From NCBI GenBank assembly GCA_002350625.1, contig DEFE01000004.1, positions 18,780 to 82,779 of the forward strand: a DNA stretch of 64,000 bases, written 5' to 3'. The translations under genes were made by a program, and so were the position numbers. Shown piece after piece: positions 43,401-50,262 of the stretch. Numbering within the stretch: the stretch's first letter is position 1; every line of letters starts with the position of its first letter. Origin of the DNA: Lachnospiraceae bacterium UBA2860. GTDB lineage: Bacteria > Bacillota > Clostridia > Lachnospirales > Lachnospiraceae. Below the pieces are notes generated by a model that saw only the letters and a program-made list of their open reading frames with translations, was not told the origin of the DNA and made no database searches.

Positions 43401-43785
43401 TGAAGGTCGTCGGCCTGTGGTGCTGCGGCCAGTTGAACTCGATGCCGCCGGAGATCCACGGGCCGGTGAGGCCGACGAGCGCCGGCTTGATCACCTGGTT
43501 GTAGTAGACAAAATCGTAGCCATTTGTCTTGTCATAAGCCCGCTGGATGCGCCCGCCGAGCTCCGGCAGCACCATGACCTTCAGGTATTCATTTTCAAGA
43601 TAAACGGCGTTCCATATCTTATCCTTCTTCTCGGGACTGATCGTCTCCGTCGTGGGATAGGGATACACCTTCCCGCAGCTGCCCTGATATACGCGCTTTT
43701 CAAGAAACATCGGGTTTTTGTCCGGGGCGCCGACCTCATAGGTCGGGATGACCGCCTGCTCTTCCCAGATCCTGACTTCCTGCAT
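40456..43785 (-). CDS. DUF5107 domain protein with C-terminal TPR repeats
   Basis: Very large (1109 residues) cytoplasmic protein; no signal peptide or helix is seen. The N-terminal 350 residues match what I know as DUF5107: PTYEVGAPDKNPMFLEKRVY at the start, then VMVLPELGGRIQRAYDKTNG, which has the look of aldose-epimerase-type beta-sandwiches, WISGGIEFNWPQHHRPTTF and a string of conserved His, Asp and Trp residues. A spacer (about 350-440) leads to many TPR-like repeats (about 480-1109, for example EAYYNLGLVLFYEERYDEAF). Function is not established; a role in handling a carbohydrate or binding it is inferred from the fold and from the ABC importer just downstream. It is preceded by an AllA-like cupin, 53 bp away. 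Confidence 0.8.
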   Translation of the reverse strand: MQEVRIWEEQAVIPTYEVGAPDKNPMFLEKRVYQGSCGKVYPYPTTETISPEKKDKIWNAVYLENEYLKVMVLPELGGRIQRAYDKTNGYDFVYYNQVIKPALVGLTGPWISGGIEFNWPQHHRPTTFMPVDHLIRDNADGSKTLLVHDVDQMYGTKGIIGFTLYPDKAYIEIRGQLYNRTASPQTFLWWANPAVAVNDHTQSVFPPDVHNVMDHGKRDVSRFPIATGVYYKHDYSEGVDISRYKNIPVPTSYMAEKSEYDFVGGYDYAKEAGILHVADHHISPGKKQWTWGSGDFGKAWDRNLTDEDGPYIELMTGVYTDNQPDFTWLKPFEEKTFKQYFMPYKQVGYVKNATIDAMVNLEAADGQVRVRVYTTSERKGAKVVLRDQGREVFAETADISPVKVFDKMAACAPEKESDLKVEVLDGESGRVLVAYAPKEQGIPEAAKPAEAAKMPEEIRTNEELFLTGLHIEQYRHATYLPDPYYLEGLKRDPGDIRINNAYGSLLMRRGSYEEAEAHFKKAVKRLTWKNPNPYDSEAYYNLGLVLFYEERYDEAFDAFYKATWTNEQQEMSFYYLAAIAARKGMYAEALELVEKGLVKNAHNIKARGLKAVLLRKLGRGEDASAWICENLKVDPFDFLSGFERIFAGAEGENYTAALGAEGEACEALTALMRHFHENFLMTARDYAEAGFYEEALAVLGACGEEKPMLRYYEGYYLGKAGRDGLTAYRAAEAADSAYTFPNKLEDIAVLADAIRVNPDGAKAPYYLGCLFYDKLQFDRAIALFEQSAQKDGTFPTVLRNLSIAYYNKRGDADKALDAMEKAFALNTKDARVFLELDQLYKKLNRSVEERLAHYEKYALGGEGGPALVTLRDDLMIEYVTLLNSAGRHKDCYDTIMGHTFRPWEGAEGKVSGQYKAALTEMAKQAIAAKDFTYAKELLEKALEYPLNLGEGRLEGTKDNNIHYLLGEVKEALGEADARASYEKATLGTDEPAGMMYYYDQPADMILYKGLAYEKLGEHRAACACFNKLIDYGERHLRDEVRIDYFAVSLPDFLIFEDDLTRRNEAHCYYLMGLGNLGLMRKDKAAAYFAEVTKRDPAHQNAIFYGRAIF

Positions 43786-43838
43786 GCCTGATCCTCCTTA
43801 CGGAATCCAACTTCCGAATCCTGATTTACTGTTTCTTA

Positions 43839-44255
43839 TCAGCCCAGATAAACGCTCACCGGGGACGCCAGATCGTGGAACACGCTCTCCACCTCAAGGT
43901 TCTCCGTGATCTTCACCGTCGCCTCGTCCGTGAGGGAAAGCGTCTGATGCCACACGCCTTTTTTCAGGCACACCGGCTTGTCGAGAATAAACGCCCGCCA
44001 GGCATCCGGCGTCTCGTGCTCCGCCACAAGGAGCACCGTCAGCCCGTGAAGCGGCTCGAAGGTCTCCTTCGAGGTGGGATGGCACTCGATCCGCTGAATC
44101 TCCTTGTTGTCGTAGCGGAAAACCGCCACCCGCCACGGATGCGCCTCCTCCGTGTCCGCGATAAAGAAATTGCCTTCAAAATCTCCCGGGAATTCCAGGA
44201 CCGTACCGAATTTCGCAAATGCCTCTGCACTGACACTCTCCAGCTTAGCCGCCAT
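43839..44255 (-). CDS. AllA-like (ureidoglycolate lyase family) cupin protein
   Basis: Small cytoplasmic cupin of 138 residues. It opens SAEAFAKFGTVLEFPGD, carries RVAVFRYDNKEIQRIECHP and HGLTVLLVAEH, and ends KKGVWHQTLSLTD, the usual text of the ureidoglycolate lyase/AllA fold. No allantoin or purine-degradation gene is nearby, and it shares a transcript with the DUF5107 protein, so ureidoglycolate is probably not its substrate. Sugar-acid or sugar-derivative binding is an alternative. SD GAGGAGG precedes the ATG. Confidence 0.75.
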   Translation of the reverse strand: MAAKLESVSAEAFAKFGTVLEFPGDFEGNFFIADTEEAHPWRVAVFRYDNKEIQRIECHPTSKETFEPLHGLTVLLVAEHETPDAWRAFILDKPVCLKKGVWHQTLSLTDEATVKITENLEVESVFHDLASPVSVYLG

Positions 44256-44286
44256 GATCAGTTCCTCCTCAATATGATAAGCACAT

Positions 44287-44329
44287 AAAAAAGGACGCCT
44301 TCTTTTTTTGAGTATAGAAGGGCGTCCTT
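44287..44329 (-). terminator. Terminator of the S-adenosylhomocysteinase transcript
   Basis: On the minus strand a stem of GGACGCC plus TTCT pairs with AGAA plus GGCGTCC with a one-base bulge, followed by six T (44292-44287). It separates the SAH genes from the cupin/DUF5107 operon. Confidence 0.8.
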
Positions 44330-44419
44330 AAAGTGTCATTATTCAAACTTGTCTCATCATGTCAAAAAATTGCGCAGCGGGGCAGATATTGCTTCCGCCC
44401 TGCGCCTTTACGCGCAGGC

Positions 44420-45664
44420 TTACACGTCGAAGGAGTGCAGATAGCGGTCCTGCTCCTCCGTGAGCTGGTCGATGCGGACGCCGAGGAAGCGAAGCTTTCT
44501 CTCCGCGATCTCCCGGTCGATCTCCTCCGGGACGTAGTTGATCATCGGCAGGCCGTCGTCCTTATGCTTCACCAGGTACTCCGCCGCGAGCGCCTGCACG
44601 GCGAAGCTCATGTCCATGATCTCCGCGGGATGCCCGTCGCCGGCCGCGAGATTGACGAGGCGCCCCTCCCCGATGAGGTTGACGCTCCGCCCGTTCTTCA
44701 GCGTGTAGCCCACGATATTGTCGCGCCTGAGCTCCTTCGAAACGGCCTCCGCCTCGAGGGCCGCGTAGTCGACCTCGACGTTGAAATGCCCGGCATTTGT
44801 CAAAATGGCACCTTCCTTCATGAGGAGCATATGCTCCATCGTGATGACGCCCTTGCAGCCGGTCACCGTGACGAAGACGTCGCCGAGCGGCGCCGCCTCT
44901 TCCATCGGCATGACGGAGAAGCCGTCCATGACGGCCTCGATGGCCTTGATCGGATCGATCTCCGTCACGATCACGCGCGCGCCGAGTCCCTTCGCGCGCA
45001 TCGCGACGCCCTTGCCGCACCAGCCGTAGCCCGCGACCACGACCTGCTTGCCGGCGATGATGAGATTCGTCGTCTTGTTGATGGCGTTCCACACGGACTG
45101 GCCCGTGCCGTAGCGGTTGTCAAACAGATGCTTCATCGCCGCGTCGTTGACGAGCATCGCCGGGAACTTCTGCTTTCCGGCCCGGTCCATCGCGATGAGC
45201 CTTATGATGCCGGTCGTCGTCTCCTCGCACAGGCCGTAGACCCCGCCGATCAGCTCGGGGAAGCGCGCGTGCATCATGTTGTTGAGATCGCCGCCGTCGT
45301 CGATGATGATATTCGGGCCGACCTCAAGGCAGGCGGCCAGATGGCGCTCGTATTCCTCCTCCGTCGCCGCGTGCCAGGCAAAGACATTGATGCCCCGCTC
45401 GACGAGCGCGGCCGCGATATCATCCTGCGTCGACAGAACATTGCTTCCGGTCGCATAGACCTCGGCCCCGCCCGCCTTGAACACGCATGCGAGGTAGCCC
45501 GTCTTCGCCTCCAGATGTACGGACACCGCCACCTTAAGGCCCTTAAACGGCTGCGTCTTCTCAAAATCCCCGCAGATGCTCTTCAGCACCGGCATGTGGT
45601 CCTCGACCCACCGGATCTTCCGCTCCCCTGCGGGCGCAAGGCTGATATCCCTGATTTCACTCAT
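44420..45664 (-). CDS. S-adenosylhomocysteinase family enzyme, possibly S-inosylhomocysteine hydrolase
   Basis: NAD-dependent hydrolase of the SAHase family, 414 residues, releasing homocysteine from the product of methyl transfer. NAD-binding GYGWCGKG is at 212-219, NAGHFNVEVD at 291-300, and STQDD at 78-82. Two features set it apart from classic SAHases. The purine-recognition motif HMTxET is replaced by HLEAKT (50-55), and the C-terminal KPDHYRY tail is missing, as in short thermophile or archaeal types. Together with the deaminase gene just upstream this suggests the substrate may be S-inosylhomocysteine. ATG at 45664 with an AAAGGGG SD; two palindromes lie in its leader. Confidence 0.88.
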   Translation of the reverse strand: MSEIRDISLAPAGERKIRWVEDHMPVLKSICGDFEKTQPFKGLKVAVSVHLEAKTGYLACVFKAGGAEVYATGSNVLSTQDDIAAALVERGINVFAWHAATEEEYERHLAACLEVGPNIIIDDGGDLNNMMHARFPELIGGVYGLCEETTTGIIRLIAMDRAGKQKFPAMLVNDAAMKHLFDNRYGTGQSVWNAINKTTNLIIAGKQVVVAGYGWCGKGVAMRAKGLGARVIVTEIDPIKAIEAVMDGFSVMPMEEAAPLGDVFVTVTGCKGVITMEHMLLMKEGAILTNAGHFNVEVDYAALEAEAVSKELRRDNIVGYTLKNGRSVNLIGEGRLVNLAAGDGHPAEIMDMSFAVQALAAEYLVKHKDDGLPMINYVPEEIDREIAERKLRFLGVRIDQLTEEQDRYLHSFDV

Positions 45665-45691
45665 ACACTGTTTCCCCTTTCGCTTAAAATG

Positions 45692-45728
45692 ATGACAAGG
45701 GGTCAGACCCCCTGTCATGTTTTTTTTT
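45692..45728. repeat. GGGGTCAGACCCC palindrome (copy B)
   Basis: A 27-base palindrome (45692-45718), ATGACA outside and GGGGTC/GACCCC inside, followed on the plus strand by G and nine T. As a terminator it would stop plus-strand transcription, yet both neighbours are on the minus strand and it lies in the leader of the SAHase gene. Confidence 0.8.
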
Positions 45729-45735
45729 CTAAATT

Positions 45736-45768
45736 ATGACAAGGGGTCTGACCCCCTGTCATGTTTTT
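45736..45768. repeat. GGGGTCTGACCCC palindrome (copy C)
   Basis: A 27-base palindrome (45736-45762) almost identical to copy B, with T in place of A at the centre, followed by G and five T on the plus strand. It starts 44 bp after the start of copy B and ends 4 bp before the deaminase stop codon (45767-45769). Again the T run points against the genes. Confidence 0.8.
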
Positions 45769-47041
45769 ATCTGTATTTTGCCGCAATCTTCTCCGTCTCG
45801 TAGATCACGCGCTCCTCATCGATCGTCTTCAAATGGCGCTCCCGCATGACCCATTTGCCGTCGATCATCACGTCCGAGACCTCACTGCCGGACGCGGAGT
45901 AGACAAGCGACGCTTTCCGGTTGTAGAGCGGCCGAAGGCTCGGGCAGTCCTCGTCGATCAGGATGAGATCGGCGGTCCTGCCGACCTCGATGCTGCCGAG
46001 GTCCTCCCTGCCGATCGCCGCGGCGCCGTTCTCCGTCGCGATGCGCAGCGTCTCTTCCGCCGTGAGGGCGAGCGCGTCGCGCGTCACGCCCTTCTGCGAC
46101 ATCGAAAGGAGGCGCATCTCCGTGAACATATTGAGCGCGTTGTTGCTCGCCGCGCTGTCCGTGCCGAGCGCCACATGGATGCCTTCCCGCAGCATCCGCG
46201 TGACAGGGGCGAAGCCATTTGCGAGCTTCATGTTGCTCGCCGGATTCGTGACCACGTGGACATGCGGGCGCGCGAGAATGCTGAAGTCATTGTCATCGAG
46301 ATATACGCAGTGGGCGAGCAGGATCTCCCCGTCAAGGAGGCCGAGGCTGTCGACGTACGCCGCCGGCGACATGCCGTGCTCGTTCATGCAGTCGTCAAAC
46401 TCCTTCTGCGTCTCCGCGAGATGGAGATGCACCGGCAGATTCTTGTCGTGCGCAAGCTCCGCCACGTATCTGAGCAGGTCCTCCCCGCAGGTGTAGATCG
46501 CGTGCGGGCCGAGGCCGAAGCTCACGGGGGCGCCGATGTCCTTCCCGTAGTCCATCTCGTCAAAGGCCTGCGCGATGCGGGTCTTAGCCCCTTCGTCGTT
46601 CCGGTCCGAGCCGACGAGGCCGCGGGTGATGAGGGCTCGCATCCCGGTGTCCGCACAGGCCTTCACGGCCATGCGCGGGAACATCTGCATGTCGACGAAG
46701 GTCGTCGTGCCGCTCCGGATCATCTCAGCGATCGAGAGGAGATTCCCCCAGTACGCCTCCTCGAGCGACAGGCTGTCCTCGATCGGCAGGATCCGGTCGA
46801 AGAGCCAGGTGGCAAACGGCACGTCGTCCGCGTAATTCCGCATGAGGGACATATAGGCGTGCGTGTGGCAGTTGATAAAGCCGGGCATCGCCGTCTTCCC
46901 GGAGCAGTCAATCGTCTCGTCCGCCGAGAAGCCGCGCGGCTCCCTGCCGATCGCGGATATGCGGTTCCCGTTGATGTACACGTCTGTGCGCTCCTCTTCC
47001 GGGCTTTGGAGGAGGTGCACTTTTTTCAGCATGATTCCCAT
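45767..47041 (-). CDS. Amidohydrolase, S-adenosylhomocysteine / methylthioadenosine deaminase type
   Basis: Metal-dependent deaminase of 424 residues in the TRZ/ATZ-MtaD group of the amidohydrolase superfamily. The metal and catalytic residues are visible: HTH in NCHTHAYM (59-61), HLHLAETQKEF, LLAHCVYLDDND and the Asp in ALGTDSAASNN. Known relatives deaminate SAH, MTA, 5'-deoxyadenosine or adenosine to the inosine forms. The adjacent SAHase homologue makes SAH the likely substrate. Start 47041 is chosen over 47032 because AGGAG lies 13 bp upstream. The start region is divergent from the TSCPD gene, and its SD overlaps that gene's -10. Confidence 0.87.
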   Translation of the reverse strand: MGIMLKKVHLLQSPEEERTDVYINGNRISAIGREPRGFSADETIDCSGKTAMPGFINCHTHAYMSLMRNYADDVPFATWLFDRILPIEDSLSLEEAYWGNLLSIAEMIRSGTTTFVDMQMFPRMAVKACADTGMRALITRGLVGSDRNDEGAKTRIAQAFDEMDYGKDIGAPVSFGLGPHAIYTCGEDLLRYVAELAHDKNLPVHLHLAETQKEFDDCMNEHGMSPAAYVDSLGLLDGEILLAHCVYLDDNDFSILARPHVHVVTNPASNMKLANGFAPVTRMLREGIHVALGTDSAASNNALNMFTEMRLLSMSQKGVTRDALALTAEETLRIATENGAAAIGREDLGSIEVGRTADLILIDEDCPSLRPLYNRKASLVYSASGSEVSDVMIDGKWVMRERHLKTIDEERVIYETEKIAAKYR

Positions 47042-47046
47042 ATCTG

Positions 47047-47055
47047 TGCTATAAT
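47047..47055 (+). promoter_or_regulatory. Extended -10 promoter of the TSCPD gene
   Basis: TG-C-TATAAT, a perfect extended -10 (47050-47055). It overlaps the ribosome binding site of the divergent deaminase gene, so the two genes may interfere with each other. Confidence 0.6.
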
Positions 47056-47088
47056 CTCCTAAATATTCTCTGATGGGAGGTACCTGTA

Positions 47089-47331
47089 ATGGAATATAAG
47101 ACAAGAGGCACCTGTTCGACAAAAATCTCGTTTGATATTGTAGACGGAAAGGTCCACAATGTAAAGTTTACCGGCGGCTGCAACGGCAACCTCAAGGGCA
47201 TCGGCGCGCTCGTCGAGGGCATGGACGCCCGCGAAGTCATCGCGCGCGTCGAAGGCACGACCTGCGGCTTCAAGCCCACCTCCTGCCCCGATCAGCTCGC
47301 CAAAGCACTGAAGGAAGCCATCGGGGCCTGA
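47089..47331 (+). CDS. Small TSCPD-domain protein
   Basis: Protein of 80 residues consisting of one TSCPD domain, the Cys-containing C-terminal domain also found at the end of class II ribonucleotide reductases. The name-giving motif is PTSCPDQLAKAL (63-74); other cysteines are in RGTCSTKISFD, TGGCNGNL and TTCGFKP. Free-standing versions are common in Clostridia; their role is unknown, with metal or redox function suggested by the cysteines. SD GGGAGG lies 8 bp before the ATG. It ends at a bidirectional palindromic terminator. Confidence 0.88.
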   Translation: MEYKTRGTCSTKISFDIVDGKVHNVKFTGGCNGNLKGIGALVEGMDAREVIARVEGTTCGFKPTSCPDQLAKALKEAIGA

Positions 47332-47337
47332 CCGAAA

Positions 47338-47371
47338 ACCTGACAAGGGGTCAGACCCGCTGTCAGGTTTT
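47338..47371. terminator. Bidirectional terminator from the GGGGTCAGACCC palindrome (copy D)
   Basis: Palindrome at 47338-47368 with CCTGACA outside and GGGGTC/GACCC inside (one mismatch), four T on the plus side and four T on the minus side. It lies between convergent genes. A small hairpin CCCGC/GCGGG (47373-47388) follows inside the end of the MBL-fold gene. Confidence 0.75.
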
Positions 47372-47380
47372 GCCCGCTTT

Positions 47381-49012
47381 TTAGCGGGACGACCACTTGT
47401 CCACGAGAGATGTCACCTGGTCCGCGAAGCGCGCGATCTCCTTGTTCGGCAGGCCCTTGCTTGCGCGCACGAGCGAAAGCAGGCGCTCCGCCGCACTCTC
47501 CAGGCGATTGTAAACCGATGCCGCACGCGCGCCGCCCGTCGAGACGACAGGCTTGCCCTCGGCATCTTTTTTGACGTACGGAATTCCGACCGTCTCTTTG
47601 ATGCAGGTGTTGGTCAGAAGATCCCATTCCGTGCCCGAATAGGGCGCGTACGCGTCATAGCCCAGCTGCTCCTTAAGAAGATCGGCGAAGATCTCGGTCA
47701 CCTTGTCCTCTCCGTGCACCACGAAGACCTTCTCCGGCTTCTCCTTGAGCCCGGCGGCCCAGGCGAGCAGCCCCTCGCGGTCCGCATGCCCGGAAATGCC
47801 CGGCAGCGTCTCGATCTCGGCGGCGACGCGGATCGGCTCGCCGAACAGCGTCACTTCCTCAGCGCCGTTAATCAGCGAGCGGCCGAGCGTCCCTTCCGCC
47901 TGGTAGCCGACGAACAGAATCGTCGATTCCTTCCGCCACAGGTTGTGCTTTAAGTGGTGCTTGATGCGCCCCGCCTCGCACATGCCGCTCGCGGAGAGAA
48001 TCACCTTCGGCTCCTCGATCTCATTGATCGCCTTCGACTCATCCGACGTCAGGGCGAACTGAAGTCCCGGGAACGCGATGGGGTTGATGCCCTTCGCGAC
48101 GAGCGCCGCGGCCTCCTCGTCGAAGCAGTCCGCCGTGTGTTCGTTGAAAATGTTGGTAGCCCGCACGGCAAGCGGCGAATCCACGTACACGGCGAATCCG
48201 TCGTGGCCGTGAACCAGCTTCTCCTCCTTGATCTGCCGGATGAAGTAGAGCATCTCCTGCGTGCGCCCGACGGCGAAAGAAGGAATGACGACATTGCCGC
48301 CCCTGTCAAAGGTCTTCTGGATAACCGCCGCGAGGTCGTGGACGTAATCCGGCTTCTTGTCCCCGTGGCTCCTGTCGCCGTAGGTAGACTCGATCAGGAG
48401 ATAATCGGCACTGTCGACGAACTGCGGGGAATTGATCAGCGGCTGGTTCACGTTGCCGATATCTCCGGAGAAGACGATCTTCTTCGTCACGTCTCCCTCA
48501 GTAACCCACACCTCCACGGCCGAGGAGCCGAGGAGATGGCCGACGTCGGTGAAGCGGATTTTGATGCCCTCCGCGATCTGTATGACCTGATTGTACTCGC
48601 ACTCGACAAAGCACCTTAAGATGCGCGTCACATCCTCCGCCGTGTAGAGCGGCACATAAGGCTCGAGGCCTTTTCTCTTGCCCTTCCTGTTCCGCCACTC
48701 GGCTTCAAATTCCTGAATCCCGGCGGAGTCGAGCAGCATGATATCGCACAGGTCCGCCGTCGCCCGCGTCGCGTAGATGAACCCGCGGAATCCCTTCGCG
48801 CCGAGCAGCGGGATGAGTCCCGTGTGGTCGATGTGTGCGTGCGTGACAAAAACGTAATCAATCTCGGGAATACTGATAGGGAGCTCTTCGTTTTCAAAGA
48901 GATTCTTCCCCTGTTCCATACCATAGTCTATGAGGATCTTTTTACCCGCCGCCTCAAGAAAATGGCAGCTGCCCGTCACTTCGTGATCGGCACCGATAAA
49001 GGTCAGTTTCAT
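47381..49012 (-). CDS. MBL-fold RNA-processing metallo-hydrolase (beta-CASP type)
   Basis: Cytoplasmic metallo-beta-lactamase-fold nuclease of 543 residues, with the Zn motif HAHIDHTG (H58, H60, D62, H63), further His/Asp in GHLLGSSAVEVW and SGDIGN, the beta-CASP region (about 200-400, ILSASGMCEAGRIKHHL), and an RMMBL end (SGHADREGLLAW, then FVVHGEDKVTEIF). Relatives cut RNA (archaeal CPSF-like, YsmB type); the exact target is unknown. The ATG at 49012 has GGGAGG 7 bp upstream; the longer frame to 49054 lacks an SD. It is divergent from murG across 68 bp. Confidence 0.9.
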   Translation of the reverse strand: MKLTFIGADHEVTGSCHFLEAAGKKILIDYGMEQGKNLFENEELPISIPEIDYVFVTHAHIDHTGLIPLLGAKGFRGFIYATRATADLCDIMLLDSAGIQEFEAEWRNRKGKRKGLEPYVPLYTAEDVTRILRCFVECEYNQVIQIAEGIKIRFTDVGHLLGSSAVEVWVTEGDVTKKIVFSGDIGNVNQPLINSPQFVDSADYLLIESTYGDRSHGDKKPDYVHDLAAVIQKTFDRGGNVVIPSFAVGRTQEMLYFIRQIKEEKLVHGHDGFAVYVDSPLAVRATNIFNEHTADCFDEEAAALVAKGINPIAFPGLQFALTSDESKAINEIEEPKVILSASGMCEAGRIKHHLKHNLWRKESTILFVGYQAEGTLGRSLINGAEEVTLFGEPIRVAAEIETLPGISGHADREGLLAWAAGLKEKPEKVFVVHGEDKVTEIFADLLKEQLGYDAYAPYSGTEWDLLTNTCIKETVGIPYVKKDAEGKPVVSTGGARAASVYNRLESAAERLLSLVRASKGLPNKEIARFADQVTSLVDKWSSR

Positions 49013-49028
49013 AAACGCACCTCCCTGT

Positions 49029-49052
49029 GGTATCATTATTATTAAGTATACC
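49029..49052. promoter_or_regulatory. AT-rich divergent promoter region between MBL gene and murG
   Basis: An imperfect dyad GGTAT/ATACC encloses AT-rich text with several -10-like hexamers on both strands (TATTAT on plus; TATACT on minus). The two start codons are 68 bp apart, so both promoters must lie here. No clear -35 can be assigned. Confidence 0.35.
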
Positions 49053-49080
49053 ATGAAATGACAGAAAGGACCCCAATTAT

Positions 49081-50154
49081 ATGCGAAAGAAGATCGTTCT
49101 GACCGGCGGCGGCACGGCCGGCCACGTCACCCCGAACATCGCGCTCATCCCGGCCCTTAAAGAGCTCGGATACGACATTTACTATATCGGATCCTACGAC
49201 GGCATCGAGAAAAAACTGATCGCGGACTACGACATCCCCTACACGGGCATCGCGACCGGCAAGCTCCGCCGCTACTTCGACGTCAAGAATTTCACCGACC
49301 CCTTCCGCGTGATTAAAGGCTTCCGCGAGGCTAAACACACGCTGCGGAAGATCAATCCCGACGTCGTCTTCTCCAAGGGAGGCTTCGTCTCGGTCCCGGT
49401 CGTGCGCGCCGCGCGCGTCCTGAAAATCCCGGTCATCTGCCACGAGTCGGACATGACGCCGGGACTCGCCAACAAGCTCAGCATTCCCTCCGCGACGAAG
49501 GTCTGCTGCAATTTCCCCGAGACCGTCTCCGATCTCCCGGCGGACAAGGCCGTGCTCACCGGCACGCCGATCCGCGCCGAGCTTCTCAGCGGCGACAGGG
49601 AAAAAGCCCTCGCCTTCACGGGTCTACCCGACGACAAGCCGCATCTGATGATCATCGGCGGCTCCCTCGGGGCGCAGGCCGTCAACGAAGCCGTCCGCGC
49701 CGCGCTTCCGGAGCTGCTGCCGCATTTCCGCATCATGCATCTGTGCGGAAAAGGAAAGATGGACGCATCCCTCGAAGGGACAGAAGGCTACGTGCAGTAC
49801 GAGTACATCAAAGAAGAACTGCCTGACCTCTTCGCGCTCGCCGACGTCGTGATCTCCCGCGCCGGGGCAAATGCCATTTGCGAGCTCCTCGCGCTCAAAA
49901 AGCCGAACCTGCTCATCCCGCTCTCAAAGAACGCCAGCCGCGGCGACCAGATCCTGAACGCCCGCTCCTTTGAAAAGCAGGGCTTCTCCGTCGTCCTCGA
50001 AGAAGAGGAGGTCACGACGGAGACGCTCACGGCGGCCGTGCTGAAGCTCTATGACGAGCGCGCAAAATACGTCAGCGCGATGGCCGAAAGCAAAACGGCG
50101 GACGCGATCGAGATCATCACCGGGCTCATCGAGTCGCTCGCGAAAAAGTCCTGA
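49081..50154 (+). CDS. murG: UDP-N-acetylglucosamine--lipid II precursor transferase MurG
   Basis: Membrane-associated GT28 enzyme that adds GlcNAc to lipid I, making lipid II for peptidoglycan. The Gly-rich loop GGGTAGHVTPN is at 9-19; SKGGFVSVPVVRAA and CHESDMTPGLANK follow in the first half, and IIGGSLGAQAVNEAV, ISRAGANAICELLA and PNLLIPLSKNASRGDQ (donor site) in the second. At 357 residues it is normal size. It stands alone, away from the usual mur/fts cluster, so it may be a separated essential gene or a second copy. AAAGGA lies about 11 bp before the ATG; its terminator is at 50187-50214. Confidence 0.95.
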   Translation: MRKKIVLTGGGTAGHVTPNIALIPALKELGYDIYYIGSYDGIEKKLIADYDIPYTGIATGKLRRYFDVKNFTDPFRVIKGFREAKHTLRKINPDVVFSKGGFVSVPVVRAARVLKIPVICHESDMTPGLANKLSIPSATKVCCNFPETVSDLPADKAVLTGTPIRAELLSGDREKALAFTGLPDDKPHLMIIGGSLGAQAVNEAVRAALPELLPHFRIMHLCGKGKMDASLEGTEGYVQYEYIKEELPDLFALADVVISRAGANAICELLALKKPNLLIPLSKNASRGDQILNARSFEKQGFSVVLEEEEVTTETLTAAVLKLYDERAKYVSAMAESKTADAIEIITGLIESLAKKS

Positions 50155-50186
50155 GGCGCGCGCCTCCGGAAACGAACAGCAAAAAA

Positions 50187-50214
50187 CCCTGACAAGACGC
50201 CTTGTCAGGGTTTT
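50187..50214 (+). terminator. Intrinsic terminator of murG
   Basis: Perfect 10-bp stem CCCTGACAAG / CTTGTCAGGG with loop ACGC, then TTTT; six A precede it. Its outer arms match the outer arms of the palindrome family nearby, but the GGGGTC core is absent. Confidence 0.85.
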
Positions 50215-50228
50215 ATATTGTATGCAAT

Positions 50229-50262
50229 ATGACAGGGGGTCAGACCCCCTGTCATGTTTTTT
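50229..50262. terminator. GGGGTCAGACCCC palindrome (copy E) between murG and pgi
   Basis: Perfect 27-base palindrome (50229-50255), ATGACAGGGGGTC / GACCCCCTGTCAT around A, followed by G and six T on the plus strand. It lies 15 bp after the murG terminator, between convergent genes; the T run overlaps the pgi stop codon. A second, back-up terminator for murG is one reading. Confidence 0.75.

Noticed and set aside
43839..44255. Ureidoglycolate lyase in an allantoin pathway
   Set aside because: No other purine-degradation gene nearby; only the fold is supported.
45761..47062. 433-codon plus-strand frame opposite the deaminase
   Set aside because: The minus strand holds the amidohydrolase metal residues; the plus frame has none.
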